A DNA stretch of 64,000 bases from Clostridiales bacterium (GCA_012735495.1 JAAYHD010000050.1:1-64000), one strand, 5' to 3'; numbered from the stretch's first letter, positions 17,685 to 27,616 are shown. The notes: generated from the letters alone by a model not told the origin. A program made the numbers and translations.

Positions 17685-18683
17685 ATGAGCTTTATTGATG
17701 ACATTAAATTAAGAGCAAAGAGAAACAAAAAAACCATTGTATTGCCGGAGACATGGGACATGCGTACCATAGAAGCCGCCCACAAGGTTTTGGCCGAGGA
17801 TATAGCCAATCTTGTACTCATCGGCAATCCGGAGGAAATAAACAGGAGCGCGCAAGGGCTGGATCTATCGAAAGCAAAAATAGTTGACCCCAAGACCACG
17901 GATAAGCTGGATGAGTATACCAACCTGCTGTACGAGTTAAGAAAGAACAAGGGCATGACCCCTGAAAAGGCAAGGGAACTGCTTTTAACCAACCCTCTTT
18001 ATATGGGCGTTACCATGGTTAAAGCCGGTGATGCCGACGGTATGGTTGCCGGAGCTGTAAATGCGACCGCCGATGTTCTTCGCGCAGCACTCCAGGTAAT
18101 CAAGACGGCTCCCGACACGAAGCTTGTATCAGCATTCTTCCTGATGGTGGTGCCGGATTGCGAGTATGGCGCAAATGGTACTTTTATTTTTGCCGACAGC
18201 GGGCTGGTGCAGAATCCGTCGTCGGATGAGCTTGCGGATATTGCGGCAAGCAGCGCGAAGAGCTTTGAGCTGCTGGTTGAAAAGGAAGCCGTCATTGCAA
18301 TGCTTTCCCATTCCACCAAGGGAAGCGCATCTCATCCGGATGTTGACAAGGTTGTTGAGGCAACGAGGATTGCGAAGGAGAGATATCCTCATCTTAAGCT
18401 TGACGGAGAATTTCAGCTTGATGCAGCCATTGTTCCTTCGGTCGGAGCATCAAAGGCTCCCGGAAGCGATGTGGCGGGCAAGGCAAATGTATTGATATTC
18501 CCAGATCTGGATGCCGGCAATATTGGATATAAACTGACTCAAAGACTTGCAAAGGCGGAAGCCTACGGACCAATAACCCAGGGTCTCGCCAAGCCTGTAA
18601 ACGACCTGTCAAGGGGCTGCAGTGCTGACGATATAGTCGGGGTTGTTGCAATAACTGCCGTGCAAGCATCGGCAAATAGATAA
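17685..18683 (+). CDS. pta: Phosphate acetyltransferase
   Basis: Pta converts acetyl-CoA and phosphate to acetyl phosphate, the first step of acetate and ATP formation in fermentation. The 332-residue protein is the short, single-domain type. Visible segments include [21 protein letters not shown], cited as residues 2-22, then [19 protein letters not shown] and [15 protein letters not shown]-like [16 protein letters not shown] near the C-terminus. ATG 17685 has GGAAGGAGAG upstream and is preferred over an in-frame ATG at 17664. It is followed 20 bases later by ackA in the same operon. Confidence 0.97.
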   Translation: MSFIDDIKLRAKRNKKTIVLPETWDMRTIEAAHKVLAEDIANLVLIGNPEEINRSAQGLDLSKAKIVDPKTTDKLDEYTNLLYELRKNKGMTPEKARELLLTNPLYMGVTMVKAGDADGMVAGAVNATADVLRAALQVIKTAPDTKLVSAFFLMVVPDCEYGANGTFIFADSGLVQNPSSDELADIAASSAKSFELLVEKEAVIAMLSHSTKGSASHPDVDKVVEATRIAKERYPHLKLDGEFQLDAAIVPSVGASKAPGSDVAGKANVLIFPDLDAGNIGYKLTQRLAKAEAYGPITQGLAKPVNDLSRGCSADDIVGVVAITAVQASANR

Positions 18684-18703
18684 TATTTTTGGAGGATTGT
18701 CAA

Positions 18704-19894
18704 ATGATTGTTTTAGTTATTAACTGCGGCAGCTCATCCCTTAAATACCAGCTTATAAATTCGGAAACAAATCAGGTGATGGCCGGAGGTATATGCGAAC
18801 GAATCGGTATGGAGATGGGCGACCTTAAGCATAAGCCTGCAGGGCATGAGCCCGTAGAAATTGATGTTAAGATGGAAAACCATGAAGTGGCAGTATCCAT
18901 GGTGCTTAATGCGTTAACCGACAAGAACTACGGTGTAATAAAGGACCTGTCAGAAATCGACGCTGTAGGACACAGGGTGGTTCACGGCGGAGAGAAGTTT
19001 GCCGCGTCCACTTTGATTACCGATGAGGTTATCAAGGCTATCGAGGAGTGCAATGACCTGGCGCCCCTTCATAATCCCGCAAATCTTATTGGAATCAGGG
19101 CATGCCAGAGCCTTATGAAGGATGTCCCCATGGTGGCGGTATTCGATACGGCATTCCACCAGACCATTCCGGACAAGGCATACCTGTATGCTTTGCCGCT
19201 GGATTATTATGAGAAATATAAAATAAGAAAATACGGCTTCCACGGAACCAGCCACAGCTATGTATCAAAACGTCTTGCGGAATTCTGCGGACTGGATATA
19301 AACAACTCGAAATTGATCGTATGCCATCTCGGCAACGGAGCGAGCATTACAGCCGTTCAAAACGGCAAATCCGTGGATACCAGCATGGGATTTACCCCGC
19401 TGTCAGGACTTGTCATGGGTACCAGGAGCGGTGATATCGACCCCTCAATTATTGAATTCATTGCCAAGAAGGAAAACAAGAGCCTGGATGAGATTATGCA
19501 CCTTTTGAACAAGGAATCCGGTGTCCAGGGCATGTCCCAGGTTTCCAGCGATTTCCGCGATATCAACAAGGCTATGCAGCAGGGAAATGAAAAAGCCAGG
19601 ATGGCATTTGACGTATTCGTATACAGAGTGGTCAAATACATCGGCGGTTTTATCGCCAGCATGAACGGTGTGGACGCCATCGCATTTACCGCGGGCGTCG
19701 GTGAAAACGACCCCAAGGTTCGCTATGACGTATGCCAGTACTTCAAATACATGGGTATAACCATCGATGAAGAGGCTAACAAGCTCAGGGGCCGGGAGGT
19801 CATGATTTCCACACCGGATTCAAAGGTCAAGGTGGCTGTAATCCCGACAAACGAGGAGCTTGCGATAGCCAGGGAGACAGTGGCATTATTATAA
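18704..19894 (+). CDS. ackA: Acetate kinase
   Basis: AckA makes ATP and acetate from acetyl phosphate and ADP, so with Pta it provides substrate-level ATP. The 396-residue protein starts [17 protein letters not shown], the N-terminal phosphate-binding motif. It also shows [21 protein letters not shown], the HGTSH loop ([15 protein letters not shown]) and [13 protein letters not shown] 18704 is preceded by GGAGGATTG. An in-frame ATG at 18689 would add a short non-family extension and lies in front of that ribosome binding site, so it is rejected. Confidence 0.98.
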   Translation: MIVLVINCGSSSLKYQLINSETNQVMAGGICERIGMEMGDLKHKPAGHEPVEIDVKMENHEVAVSMVLNALTDKNYGVIKDLSEIDAVGHRVVHGGEKFAASTLITDEVIKAIEECNDLAPLHNPANLIGIRACQSLMKDVPMVAVFDTAFHQTIPDKAYLYALPLDYYEKYKIRKYGFHGTSHSYVSKRLAEFCGLDINNSKLIVCHLGNGASITAVQNGKSVDTSMGFTPLSGLVMGTRSGDIDPSIIEFIAKKENKSLDEIMHLLNKESGVQGMSQVSSDFRDINKAMQQGNEKARMAFDVFVYRVVKYIGGFIASMNGVDAIAFTAGVGENDPKVRYDVCQYFKYMGITIDEEANKLRGREVMISTPDSKVKVAVIPTNEELAIARETVALL

Positions 19895-19902
19895 TTTTTC
19901 CG

Positions 19903-19931
19903 TTGACAAATAAAAACACAATAGCTATAAT
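19903..19931 (+). promoter_or_regulatory. Consensus promoter for DUF177-rpmF
   Basis: TTGACA at 19903-19908 and TATAAT at 19926-19931 are separated by 17 bases, a perfect sigma-A consensus. It begins 9 bases after the ackA stop, with transcription expected near 19938. It drives a ribosomal protein gene. Confidence 0.9.
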
Positions 19932-19983
19932 ACAGTATAGTGCGTTATTCCAAGAGCAATCATATAGAATTCGGAGAGAGCAA

Positions 19984-20511
19984 ATGCTTATATCTTTATC
20001 AGAAATAATGAATGTCAAGGATAAAGTGGAGCATATCCAGGCTCTGATCGAGATGAACGAGATTATCTTTGACGGTATTGAATACAAGTTATTGAGGAAG
20101 GAGCCTGCAGACCTTACGATTAAGAATCTTGGCAACAGGGAAGTCCTGATTGAGGGCTCCGGAAAACTCTCTCTGAAGGTCTTCTGCAGCAGATGCCTGA
20201 AGGAAATGGAATATCCGATGGATATATCATTTTCAAAAGAGATCGACTTTAAGCTTACTGAAGAAGAACGCGCAGAGGATTTGGATGAAACAAGCTATAT
20301 CATAGGATACAATCTGGATGTAGACATATTGATGAAGGGTGAGATCATTCTCGGTTTACCGATGAAGCTGCTGTGCAGTGAAGATTGCAAGGGTTTATGC
20401 ATGCACTGCGGGGCTAATCTGAATGAAGGGCCCTGTGGCTGTGACAATACCGTGTTGGATCCCCGAATGTCAGCAATCCGAGATATCTTCAACAATTTTA
20501 AGGAGGTGTGA
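19984..20511 (+). CDS. DUF177 (YceD/YlbN) family protein
   Basis: This 175-residue protein belongs to the DUF177 family, which is almost always encoded just before rpmF. Plant and bacterial members are linked to 23S rRNA or large-subunit maturation. Visible are FCSRCLKEMEYPMD in the middle and a cysteine-rich C-terminal part (CSEDCKGLCMHCGANL, then GPCGC) that probably binds a metal. ATG 19984 (GGAGAGAG upstream) is the start; an in-frame upstream TTG at 19903 is the promoter -35 box and is excluded. It is two bases from rpmF, as ylbN-rpmF in Bacillus. Confidence 0.9.
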   Translation: MLISLSEIMNVKDKVEHIQALIEMNEIIFDGIEYKLLRKEPADLTIKNLGNREVLIEGSGKLSLKVFCSRCLKEMEYPMDISFSKEIDFKLTEEERAEDLDETSYIIGYNLDVDILMKGEIILGLPMKLLCSEDCKGLCMHCGANLNEGPCGCDNTVLDPRMSAIRDIFNNFKEV

Positions 20512-20513
20512 CT

Positions 20514-20693
20514 ATGTCTATATGTCCGAAAAACAAGTCGTCAAAGGCTAGAAGAGACAGCCGTAGGGCTAATTGGAAGATGAATGTTCCCAATCTTGTT
20601 AAGTGCAGCAAATGCGGCGAGCTTATGATTTCTCATAGAGTATGCAAGGCTTGCGGTTCTTATAACAAGAAAGAGATCATACCTACCGAGTAA
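20514..20693 (+). CDS. rpmF: 50S ribosomal protein L32
   Basis: L32 is a small zinc-ribbon protein of the large ribosomal subunit. The 59-residue product has the basic N-terminus CPKNKSSKARRDSRRANW and four cysteines in two CxxC pairs (VKCSKCGEL and VCKACGSYNK), so this is the zinc-binding form. AAGGAGGTG precedes ATG 20514. It ends the operon, with a terminator 25 bases downstream. Confidence 0.97.
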   Translation: MSICPKNKSSKARRDSRRANWKMNVPNLVKCSKCGELMISHRVCKACGSYNKKEIIPTE

Positions 20694-20717
20694 CGGCGTA
20701 AAAATCATACTTTCAGT

Positions 20718-20749
20718 AAATCCTCCGGACTATTCCGGTGGATTTTTTA
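20718..20749 (+). terminator. Rho-independent terminator after rpmF
   Basis: AAATCCTCCGG (20718-20728) pairs with CCGGTGGATTT (20735-20745) around a 6-base loop, followed by a T run to 20748. Confidence 0.85.
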
Positions 20750-20763
20750 TATCATCAATTTTG

Positions 20764-20792
20764 TTGATAATTGATAATGAAACTGATAAAAT
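20764..20792 (+). promoter_or_regulatory. Promoter of the ABC exporter pair
   Basis: TTGATA at 20764-20769 and TAAAAT at 20787-20792 are 17 bases apart, about 31 bases before the first ABC gene. Confidence 0.6.
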
Positions 20793-20822
20793 AAGCTTAC
20801 CACATCAACACCGGGGGATACT

Positions 20823-22472
20823 ATGAAGGAACTGCTGTTAAAGAGAAAAGCGAAATTTATACAATACCTGATAGCAACATTTATGTTCATAATAGATCAC
20901 TTTTTTCAAACGATAGTATTTGCCTTGATTTTCGGCGCGATTGAAAAAGGTGATATACAGTATTTCAAGAAGGTTGCCATCATCACCATAATATTCATAA
21001 TATATTCACCGCTTAATTTCCTGATTTCCAGGATGCTTCGCATACGATACATGAGGGATACCATACTGGATGTGCGCAAGCAGGCGTTCGACAAGATTAT
21101 CAACATGCCGTTCAAGCAATTTTCGCAGAAGTCCAAAGAGGTTTACATCTCAAACCTGATCAACGACGTCAACAATTTTGAGAATAAATTCTTTGTCAAT
21201 CTTCTGAATTTCCTGATCAATGTCGGTATGTTCGTCCTTTCCTTGCTGATTCTTCTTATATTTGATTACAAGCTGGCTATCGGAATGTTTTTGTTCTCAA
21301 TAGTCCTGTATTTCCTTGCCAGCATGTTTTCCAAAAAGACTGCGGAGCTTGAGAAGGACATATCGGATTCCAGCGAGAAGTTTACCACCGACATATCCAA
21401 TACCTTCAATGGCCTGGAGATTCTTAAGCTGAACAATATCGAGGACAAGTTCCTCAAAAAGAGTATGGGTGCCATAAACCGGCTGGAAAAAAGGAAGTAC
21501 ATGTCCAGCGTATTTACGCACATGCAGAGGGATGTAATCTATATATTGGCATTCGTTATATCGGTTGCGGTGCTGGTATATGTCAGCTTTGAATTCCAGA
21601 GAGGCATGAACCTGACCGAAGCATCCCTGATTTTCATGCTTTGTTCATCAATCAGCAATTACCTGATAAGTGCCTTTCCAAACTGGAACCAGGTCAAGGC
21701 TTCTATGGAGATTTACGACAAAATAGCCAAGCCTGAGGAAAGCAGCGTAAAGATCGGCGTTGGTACAAAGAATTTCGATTTCGGGAACAGGATCGAGGTT
21801 TCGGATTTGAGCTTCTCGTTTGGCGATAAGCCGATTATATCCAATGCTTCCTTTACGATAGAAAAGGGGAAGAAATACCTGATTAAGGGTGTGAGCGGCG
21901 CAGGCAAAACAACCCTGCTCAACCTTTTAGCCATGGTTCATGATGACTTTTCGGGAAGCATAACCGTGGACGGCATGGATTACAGGGAAATATCGGAGAA
22001 ATCCTTCCATGAAAAGGTCGCGTTCATATACCAAGATGTCTTCCTGTTTGAAGACACTATTAAAAACAACATAACCTTATACAGGGATATACCGGATGAG
22101 CGTATCAATTATGCTGTCAAGGTGAGCGGGCTTGAACCCCTGCTTGAGGAGAAGAAGGACGGTATCAATGAAAGGCTTTCCGAAAACGGCAAAAACCTGT
22201 CGGGAGGCCAGAGGCAGAGAATTTCCATTGCCCGTGCGATTGCCAAGAATGCGGAGATACTGTTCATTGACGAAGGAACATCCAGTTTAAATGAAGAGCT
22301 TGGAAGGGAAATTGAAAAAACATTCCTCAGCCTGGACAGCACGGTTATTGCCGTGAGCCACCGGTACTATGAAGGTGTTACCGAAAACTACGATTATGTT
22401 ATTGAGATAAAGAACGGGCATGTTCATACCTTCCCAGCCAGGGACTACTTCGAGGAGGTGATAACATGGTAA
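20823..22472 (+). CDS. ABC transporter, fused permease and ATPase (subunit 1 of a pair)
   Basis: This is a 549-residue type IV ABC exporter half: six hydrophobic helices in the first 300 residues, then a nucleotide-binding domain. Walker A is GVSGAGKTTLL, the Q-loop is in FIYQDVFLFEDTI, the signature is LSGGQRQR, Walker B is AEILFIDEGTSS with the catalytic glutamate, and the switch histidine is in AVSHRYYE. GGGGGAT precedes ATG 20823. It overlaps the next ABC gene by seven bases, so the two probably form a heterodimer. The cargo (lipid, peptide or drug) cannot be told; no peptide precursor or maturation gene is adjacent. Confidence 0.93.
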   Translation: MKELLLKRKAKFIQYLIATFMFIIDHFFQTIVFALIFGAIEKGDIQYFKKVAIITIIFIIYSPLNFLISRMLRIRYMRDTILDVRKQAFDKIINMPFKQFSQKSKEVYISNLINDVNNFENKFFVNLLNFLINVGMFVLSLLILLIFDYKLAIGMFLFSIVLYFLASMFSKKTAELEKDISDSSEKFTTDISNTFNGLEILKLNNIEDKFLKKSMGAINRLEKRKYMSSVFTHMQRDVIYILAFVISVAVLVYVSFEFQRGMNLTEASLIFMLCSSISNYLISAFPNWNQVKASMEIYDKIAKPEESSVKIGVGTKNFDFGNRIEVSDLSFSFGDKPIISNASFTIEKGKKYLIKGVSGAGKTTLLNLLAMVHDDFSGSITVDGMDYREISEKSFHEKVAFIYQDVFLFEDTIKNNITLYRDIPDERINYAVKVSGLEPLLEEKKDGINERLSENGKNLSGGQRQRISIARAIAKNAEILFIDEGTSSLNEELGREIEKTFLSLDSTVIAVSHRYYEGVTENYDYVIEIKNGHVHTFPARDYFEEVITW

Positions 22473-24082
22473 AAAGATATATTAAAGTCATTCCGATTTT
22501 ATTACTTGCCGTTGTTATTGCCGGAGTCAATGCGTACCTGGATGGTGTGGTAAATATACGCATTATGAACCTGCTCGACTACGCCATCGGCGGACAGACA
22601 GCCGAGCTTGGGCGTGAGGTTCCGAAGCTGCTGATTATGGCGGCGCTGCTGGTGCCAATGGGGATACTGGTGGGAATAACAAGCAGCTTCTATAAGAAAA
22701 AAGCCGCCATGTCCATGAAGGACTACTACATGAAGAAGGTGTTCGCGAAGAACATAGCCGAGTTCCAGAAAGAAAACAATGCAAAATATGTTTCTTCTCT
22801 GACAAATGACTTCAATACATTGGAAGTAAACCTTGTTGCCGGAATATACGGCGTGTTTGAGGCCATCATCAACTTCATAGTAGGCATATGGCTCCTTTCC
22901 ATAATCGACCCCAGGATGATTTTGATGGCGATTATCCTCATAGCCGTTAATTTCATCATATCGATAGTAACATCGAAGCCTACCAGGAAAGCCCACAAGG
23001 AAAGAAGCGACCTGTTCGACAGCTACACATCCTACATCAAGGAGATCCTGTCGGCTTTCCACATAGTCAAGAATTACAACCTGCAGGGCAGGGTTACGGA
23101 TGATTACTATGGCAAGAGTGAAGAAATCCAGCAAAAAGGATTCATAATTGAAAAGATATTCTCCTTTATTAACAGCGTGCAGCATTTTTTCATATCGGGC
23201 TCATTATTCGGGGTCATACTTGTAGTGGGTTATTTTGCGGTTACCGGCAAGGTTTCCACGGGAGGATTCCTGCTGGTCGTAAACGGCATCCAGAAGATGA
23301 TCTGGCCCATGTTCGTAATAGGTGAAAACCTGCCTAAGATATTCACCTCCGGGGAGCTTATAAAGAAGATGGAAAAGACCCTGGAAAACGCGGACAAATA
23401 CGAAGAAACCGTGGATCTGCCGCAGTTTGCCGGCGATATAGAATTCAAAGATGTGGATTTCAGCTATGAGGATTCAGAGCAGACGGTTCTGTCGGACATT
23501 AACCTGAAGATGAAGAAGAACGGCAAATACCTCATAGTTGGGCCGAGCGGCGGCGGCAAATCAACCCTGCTTAAACTGTTAAGGAAGTATTTCAACCCCA
23601 CAAGCGGAATGATAACCATAGACGGGCACAATCTTAGGGACGTAAAGAGGGAGGATTATTACAAGCTGATAGGCAATATTGAACAGCAGGTATTTATCTT
23701 TGAGGATACTGTCCGGAACAATCTGACTCTTTATAAGGATTATACGGATGAAGAAATCAATGCCGCGATCCATGCCGCGGGGCTTGATGATTTTGTAAAA
23801 AAATTACCCAACGGGCTTGACACGGTCATTTATGACAACGGAAAGAATATTTCCGGCGGTGAGAGAAGCAGGCTGGTAATTGCCAGGGCGCTGCTCAACA
23901 AAGCGGAGATATTGCTGATGGATGAAGCCTTCGCGTCACTTGATATGGAGCGGGCAAGGGAAATAGAAAAGACGATACTTGGTCTTAGGGATATAACCGT
24001 CGTCAATGTAAGCCATGTCATCTTCAAGGATACCAAGGAATTATATGACAAGGTTCTCACGGTCAAAAAGACCATAGTATAA
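22466..24082 (+). CDS. ABC transporter, fused permease and ATPase (subunit 2 of a pair)
   Basis: This 538-residue partner of the preceding exporter half has the same layout: N-terminal six-helix domain and C-terminal ATPase. Walker A is GPSGGGKSTLL, the Q-loop region is IEQQVFIFEDTV, the signature is ISGGERSR, Walker B is AEILLMDEAFASLD and the switch histidine is in VSHVIF. Both partners keep the key catalytic residues, unlike many heterodimeric exporters that have one degenerate site. AGGAGGTG lies within the end of the upstream gene just before ATG 22466. It is convergent with the exonuclease gene at 24150; no clear terminator separates them. Confidence 0.93.
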   Translation: MVKRYIKVIPILLLAVVIAGVNAYLDGVVNIRIMNLLDYAIGGQTAELGREVPKLLIMAALLVPMGILVGITSSFYKKKAAMSMKDYYMKKVFAKNIAEFQKENNAKYVSSLTNDFNTLEVNLVAGIYGVFEAIINFIVGIWLLSIIDPRMILMAIILIAVNFIISIVTSKPTRKAHKERSDLFDSYTSYIKEILSAFHIVKNYNLQGRVTDDYYGKSEEIQQKGFIIEKIFSFINSVQHFFISGSLFGVILVVGYFAVTGKVSTGGFLLVVNGIQKMIWPMFVIGENLPKIFTSGELIKKMEKTLENADKYEETVDLPQFAGDIEFKDVDFSYEDSEQTVLSDINLKMKKNGKYLIVGPSGGGKSTLLKLLRKYFNPTSGMITIDGHNLRDVKREDYYKLIGNIEQQVFIFEDTVRNNLTLYKDYTDEEINAAIHAAGLDDFVKKLPNGLDTVIYDNGKNISGGERSRLVIARALLNKAEILLMDEAFASLDMERAREIEKTILGLRDITVVNVSHVIFKDTKELYDKVLTVKKTIV

Positions 24083-24149
24083 ACTGCCGTTGACAAGTTA
24101 TTTAATAAAGCTATTCATAAAAAATATCAATTTGAAGGACAATAAGCCC

Positions 24150-25307
24150 TCAGGAGGATGAAGACAGGCGCGAAGCGGAAATATATCTTAAAATATGCTG
24201 AATATAGCTCCTTAAATTATCCTCCTGAAGCAGGAAGTCCGCGTGCACTTCGACAAATGTGAGCTTGTCACTATACTCCTGCTTAAAGCACGGAGCAATT
24301 ACAGGAAGATATTGCGGAACGAAAAGCCCATACCTTTTAGTATAACAGGTAGAGGGCTTTGCTTTTACCCTGTGATCCTTGTCCACATAGATTGCAAGGC
24401 TTTTGTGTATGGCCCTGTCCTCGTCCGGGAGATAGTAATAGTCCCTGTAATTGTCATAAAAATATTTCAGTTCGCCTTCATAGGTATTTATGCATATTTG
24501 CACGGTATTATCATAGGCGTTCATGAAAATGGTTCCGGTGTCGAAGGATATCCTGACCGGCAGGCAAAAATCATATTCCAGCCGGATAACCAGTCTTCCG
24601 CCGTCTATCGCCGCCTGGGCGATTTGGAACGGTTTTTCGAAAAGGTCGGCATAGAACAGGATGGGAGTTATCCGGACAAGCCCCTTGATATCGTCTTCAT
24701 TGTGCTGCAGCAGGGCATCAAGCATCTCATCCGGTTCCGATATGCTGCCGGCCGCCATAGTATCAATACTATCAGGCCTGCTCTTTTTCAGGTTTTCCAG
24801 CCGCTTTTTGCCCAGGTAGCTCTGGTAAACGGTAATAAGCTCACCGCCGCTGAACGTATCCTTGCGGTCTATGTTAAGGAATGATTCAATGGATTTTTGC
24901 TTATAGCTCTTAAGGCCGAATATTTTCTTTATCGGAGATATTCTTTTATATATATCAAGGCTTTGAATGTCCTTAAAGGAATAATCGAGCCCGAAAAGCT
25001 CGCATTTTCTTGCCAGGTAGGGGATATCGAAGCCTGAACCGTTATAATGGACGATAAGTTCATAATCTTTTATAAATTCAAAGAAGCTGCTTATCAGCAA
25101 GGCTTCCTCCCTGATGTCTTCCGAAAACCATTGGATCATCTGCATGGATGTGCCGTCATAATATATGCAGCCTATCAGGTACAGGAAGGACGTATCCGCA
25201 ATAAAACCGGTGGTCTCTATATCAAAAAACACGATCCTGTCCGTATTAAACTTTCCGGCCAGCGGATAACCGATCGACAGATCAACAGGGAACCGCCTTG
25301 TAATCAT
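24150..25307 (-). CDS. DEDD-type exonuclease-like protein, YprB family
   Basis: This 385-residue protein has an RNase H-like 3'-5' exonuclease domain in the first half: VFFDIETTGF (exo I, D and E), HYNGSGFDIPYL (exo II) and HNEDDIKGL (exo III with its aspartate). This matches the 'ribonuclease H-like domain-containing protein' of the YprB type found across Firmicutes; substrate and role are not established. The C-terminal half (from about residue 225) is unrelated to the exonuclease fold and has a Tyr-rich stretch (YFYDNYRDYYYL). The start at 25307 has AGGAGG upstream. It is divergent from the 25585 gene. Confidence 0.85.
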   Translation of the reverse strand: MITRRFPVDLSIGYPLAGKFNTDRIVFFDIETTGFIADTSFLYLIGCIYYDGTSMQMIQWFSEDIREEALLISSFFEFIKDYELIVHYNGSGFDIPYLARKCELFGLDYSFKDIQSLDIYKRISPIKKIFGLKSYKQKSIESFLNIDRKDTFSGGELITVYQSYLGKKRLENLKKSRPDSIDTMAAGSISEPDEMLDALLQHNEDDIKGLVRITPILFYADLFEKPFQIAQAAIDGGRLVIRLEYDFCLPVRISFDTGTIFMNAYDNTVQICINTYEGELKYFYDNYRDYYYLPDEDRAIHKSLAIYVDKDHRVKAKPSTCYTKRYGLFVPQYLPVIAPCFKQEYSDKLTFVEVHADFLLQEDNLRSYIQHILRYISASRLSSSS

Positions 25308-25337
25308 ACGAATCCTCCTTTAAATCCATATATTGTT

Positions 25338-25365
25338 ATTCTAACATACTATTGTCGAAAAACAA
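25338..25365 (-). promoter_or_regulatory. Promoter of the YprB-like gene (minus strand)
   Basis: Reading the minus strand, TTGTTT (25365-25360) and TAGAAT (25343-25338) are 16 bases apart, about 30 bases before the start codon. Confidence 0.5.
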
Positions 25366-25465
25366 TGAAAAAATTGCCGTATTGTGATAGAATTAAATCC
25401 GGGTAATTTGCCGTAAATGCTGCGGAAGGGTTTTTTGGCTGTCGGTTAATCGCACAAACAAGGTA

Positions 25466-25494
25466 TTGTACAATAACACACCGTACCTTATAAT
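25466..25494 (+). promoter_or_regulatory. Promoter of the small zinc-finger/HTH gene
   Basis: TTGTAC at 25466-25471 and a perfect TATAAT at 25489-25494 are 17 bases apart, with transcription expected near 25501. Confidence 0.75.
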
Positions 25495-25584
25495 TGAAGA
25501 TGATATAAGGAGTGCCCCGTGATTTTCCATGCGGACTTGCGAAAGCCCGCAAAACCGCGGTTCCATGTGAAAGGAAGCTTAAAA

Positions 25585-25845
25585 ATGTATACGAATATAT
25601 GCAAGCATTGTTATAAGGTTTTTAAATCCAGGCGAAAGACTTACACCTGCAGCGAATGCAGAAGCAAGGACGAGGAGGATTTCGACAGGATTGAAGCATA
25701 TCTTAAGGAATACCCTAACAGTAATGCCCTGCAGATTTCGGAGGCACTGGGAATTACGGCATACCAGGTCCTGACTTATCTGAACGAGGGCAGGCTTAAC
25801 ATCTCCAGGGGACATTTTGAACGGATAAAGGATGATGATATTTAG
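25585..25845 (+). CDS. Small zinc-finger/helix-turn-helix protein, YvyF-like
   Basis: This 86-residue protein has two cysteine pairs (NICKHCYK and YTCSECRS) forming a probable zinc knuckle, then a helix-turn-helix-like segment (ALQISEALGITAYQVLTYL) and a C-terminal GRLNISRGH. The layout resembles the YvyF/TIGR03826 proteins of flagellar operons, but no flagellar gene is in this window. Two starts are possible: ATG 25585 with AAGGAAG upstream, chosen because the cysteine motif then begins at the N-terminus as in relatives, or GTG 25519 with AAGGAG six bases upstream, adding 22 residues. A small regulator is likely. Confidence 0.65.
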   Translation: MYTNICKHCYKVFKSRRKTYTCSECRSKDEEDFDRIEAYLKEYPNSNALQISEALGITAYQVLTYLNEGRLNISRGHFERIKDDDI

Positions 25846-25961
25846 TATTAATAATAAATACCTGATAATGTATCATCATATTGGGATGAACGGATATTGC
25901 ATGATAATGCCTGGACAAAATGGCATTAAGAAGATATAAAAAGGAAGTATGAGGGCTGAAA

Positions 25962-26567
25962 ATGATATCATTTATTAAAGGCGAGCTTGCGGATATAAAG
26001 AAAAATTATATAGTGCTTGAGTGCAACAATATCGGCTATGAGATATTCCTGCCTGCATCGGCAATAATGGAGCTTCCGCCGAGAAAAAGCACGGTAAAGA
26101 TATATACATACCTGCATGTAAAGGAAGACGGATTGAGCCTGTACGGTTTTCTGACCAGGGACGACCTGGAAATGTTCAAGCTTCTCATTACGGTCAACGG
26201 GATCGGGCCGAAGGGAGCCCTGGGGATACTGTCCGGCATAACAGCGGATGAGATAAGATTTGCGATATTGGCCGAAGATACGAGGACATTGGCAAAGGCC
26301 CCCGGCATCGGGGCTAAGACCGCAGGGAAAATTATTTTGGAATTAAGGGACAAGCTGAAGCTGGAGGAGGCCTTTGAACAGAAGCTTAAGAATGAGGCCG
26401 GAAGGTTGGATTCCGGAAGCATTTACGGAAAACGGGAGGAAGCCATATCAGCTCTCATGGCCCTGGGCTATTCCTCATCGGAAGCGTACAGGATAGTTAC
26501 ACAGATAGAAATTACGGATGATATGTCAACAGAGGACATAATAAAGCTCTGTTTAAAGAAGATATAA
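25962..26567 (+). CDS. ruvA: Holliday junction branch migration protein RuvA
   Basis: RuvA binds four-way DNA junctions and loads the RuvB motor. The 201-residue protein starts [20 protein letters not shown] (OB-fold), has two helix-hairpin-helix motifs ([14 protein letters not shown] and [14 protein letters not shown]), and ends in the flexible linker and domain III ([16 protein letters not shown]) that contacts RuvB. AAAGGAAG precedes it. RuvB follows after 10 bases. As usual in this position in many Firmicutes, ruvC is not adjacent. Confidence 0.97.
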   Translation: MISFIKGELADIKKNYIVLECNNIGYEIFLPASAIMELPPRKSTVKIYTYLHVKEDGLSLYGFLTRDDLEMFKLLITVNGIGPKGALGILSGITADEIRFAILAEDTRTLAKAPGIGAKTAGKIILELRDKLKLEEAFEQKLKNEAGRLDSGSIYGKREEAISALMALGYSSSEAYRIVTQIEITDDMSTEDIIKLCLKKI

Positions 26568-26577
26568 GGAGAGGCAA

Positions 26578-27579
26578 ATGGCTAAGCGGATTATTTCAAC
26601 GGAACTTATGGAGGAAGACAGAAAGCTTGAGAATACCTTAAGACCCCGGACGCTGGACGATTATATAGGCCAGGTAAAGGTTAAGGAGAATTTAAAGGTA
26701 TATATCGAGGCTGCCAAGCAGAGAAAGGAGCCCTTGGACCATGTCCTGTTTTTCGGGCCTCCCGGGCTTGGAAAGACCACACTGGCCAATATAATAGCCA
26801 ACGAAATGGGTGTCGGCATCAAGATAACCTCCGGTCCGGTCATAGAAAAGCCGGGTGAAATGGCGGCGATACTCAACAACCTCCAGGAAGGGGACGTATT
26901 GTTTGTCGATGAGATCCACAGGCTCAACCACCAGGTTGAGGAGCTTTTGTACCCCGCCATGGAGGATTTTGCGATAGATATCGTTATAGGAAAGGGTGCA
27001 TCGGCAAAGTCCATCCGCCTGGAGCTTCCTAAGTTCACATTAATCGGGGCAACCACCAGGGCCGGAATGCTCACCCCACCGCTCAGGGACAGGTTCGGAG
27101 TGGTTAACCGCCTGGATTTTTATACGGTGGAGGAGCTTAAGCAGATTGTGCTGAGGTCCGCCGATGTCCTGGGCATTGAGATTGATGATGAGGGCGCCGG
27201 TGAGCTTGCGCGCCGCTCCAGGGGTACCCCCAGGCTTGCCAACAGGCTGCTGAAGAGAGTCAGGGACTTCGCCCAGGTTCAATATGACGGAGTAATTACC
27301 AGGGAAGTGGCCGCTTTTGCACTGGACAAGCTGGATGTGGATAAGCTGGGCCTGGATCACATAGACAGGGAAATTCTTGTGACGATGATTGAAAAATTCG
27401 GCGGAAGGCCCGTAGGCATCGAAGCCATTGCCGCTACTATCGGTGAAGATGTCGGCACCATTGAGGAGGTTTATGAGCCTTACCTGGTGCAGAACGGCCT
27501 GATATTAAGGACAGCAAGGGGCAGGGTGGCATCGGAGCTGGCTTACAGGCATCTTGGCATACAGCGGTTCATGGAGTAA
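26578..27579 (+). CDS. ruvB: Holliday junction branch migration DNA helicase RuvB
   Basis: RuvB is the hexameric AAA+ motor that drives branch migration with RuvA. The 333-residue protein has the N-terminal [11 protein letters not shown], Walker [12 protein letters not shown] (about residue 60), Walker [10 protein letters not shown], sensor 1 in [12 protein letters not shown], the arginine finger region LRDRFG, and a winged-helix C-terminus (LGIQRF). Its length is normal. AGGAGAGG lies before ATG 26578. Confidence 0.98.
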   Translation: MAKRIISTELMEEDRKLENTLRPRTLDDYIGQVKVKENLKVYIEAAKQRKEPLDHVLFFGPPGLGKTTLANIIANEMGVGIKITSGPVIEKPGEMAAILNNLQEGDVLFVDEIHRLNHQVEELLYPAMEDFAIDIVIGKGASAKSIRLELPKFTLIGATTRAGMLTPPLRDRFGVVNRLDFYTVEELKQIVLRSADVLGIEIDDEGAGELARRSRGTPRLANRLLKRVRDFAQVQYDGVITREVAAFALDKLDVDKLGLDHIDREILVTMIEKFGGRPVGIEAIAATIGEDVGTIEEVYEPYLVQNGLILRTARGRVASELAYRHLGIQRFME

Positions 27580-27587
27580 TATTCGGC

Positions 27588-27616
27588 TTGTACAAACCGG
27601 AAAAATAAGATATAAT
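27588..27616 (+). promoter_or_regulatory. Promoter of zapA
   Basis: TTGTAC at 27588-27593 and a perfect TATAAT at 27611-27616 are 17 bases apart. The promoter begins 9 bases after the ruvB stop, giving a leader of roughly 55 bases. Confidence 0.75.

Noticed and set aside
19903-19983. A longer form of the DUF177 protein starting at TTG 19903
   Set aside because: The codon is the -35 box of a perfect promoter and lies upstream of the expected transcription start.
22502-23185. A 227-codon minus-strand frame inside the second ABC gene, and similar long antisense frames at 15187-15867 and 54605-55309
   Set aside because: All lie wholly within strongly supported genes on the other strand, have no family features and no start signals.
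24090-24095. TTGACA after the second ABC gene, with an AT-rich stretch that could supply a -10 box
   Set aside because: It points into the convergent exonuclease gene, the -10 box is poor at the right distance, and the short frame after AGGAGGATG at 24158 has no usable spacing.
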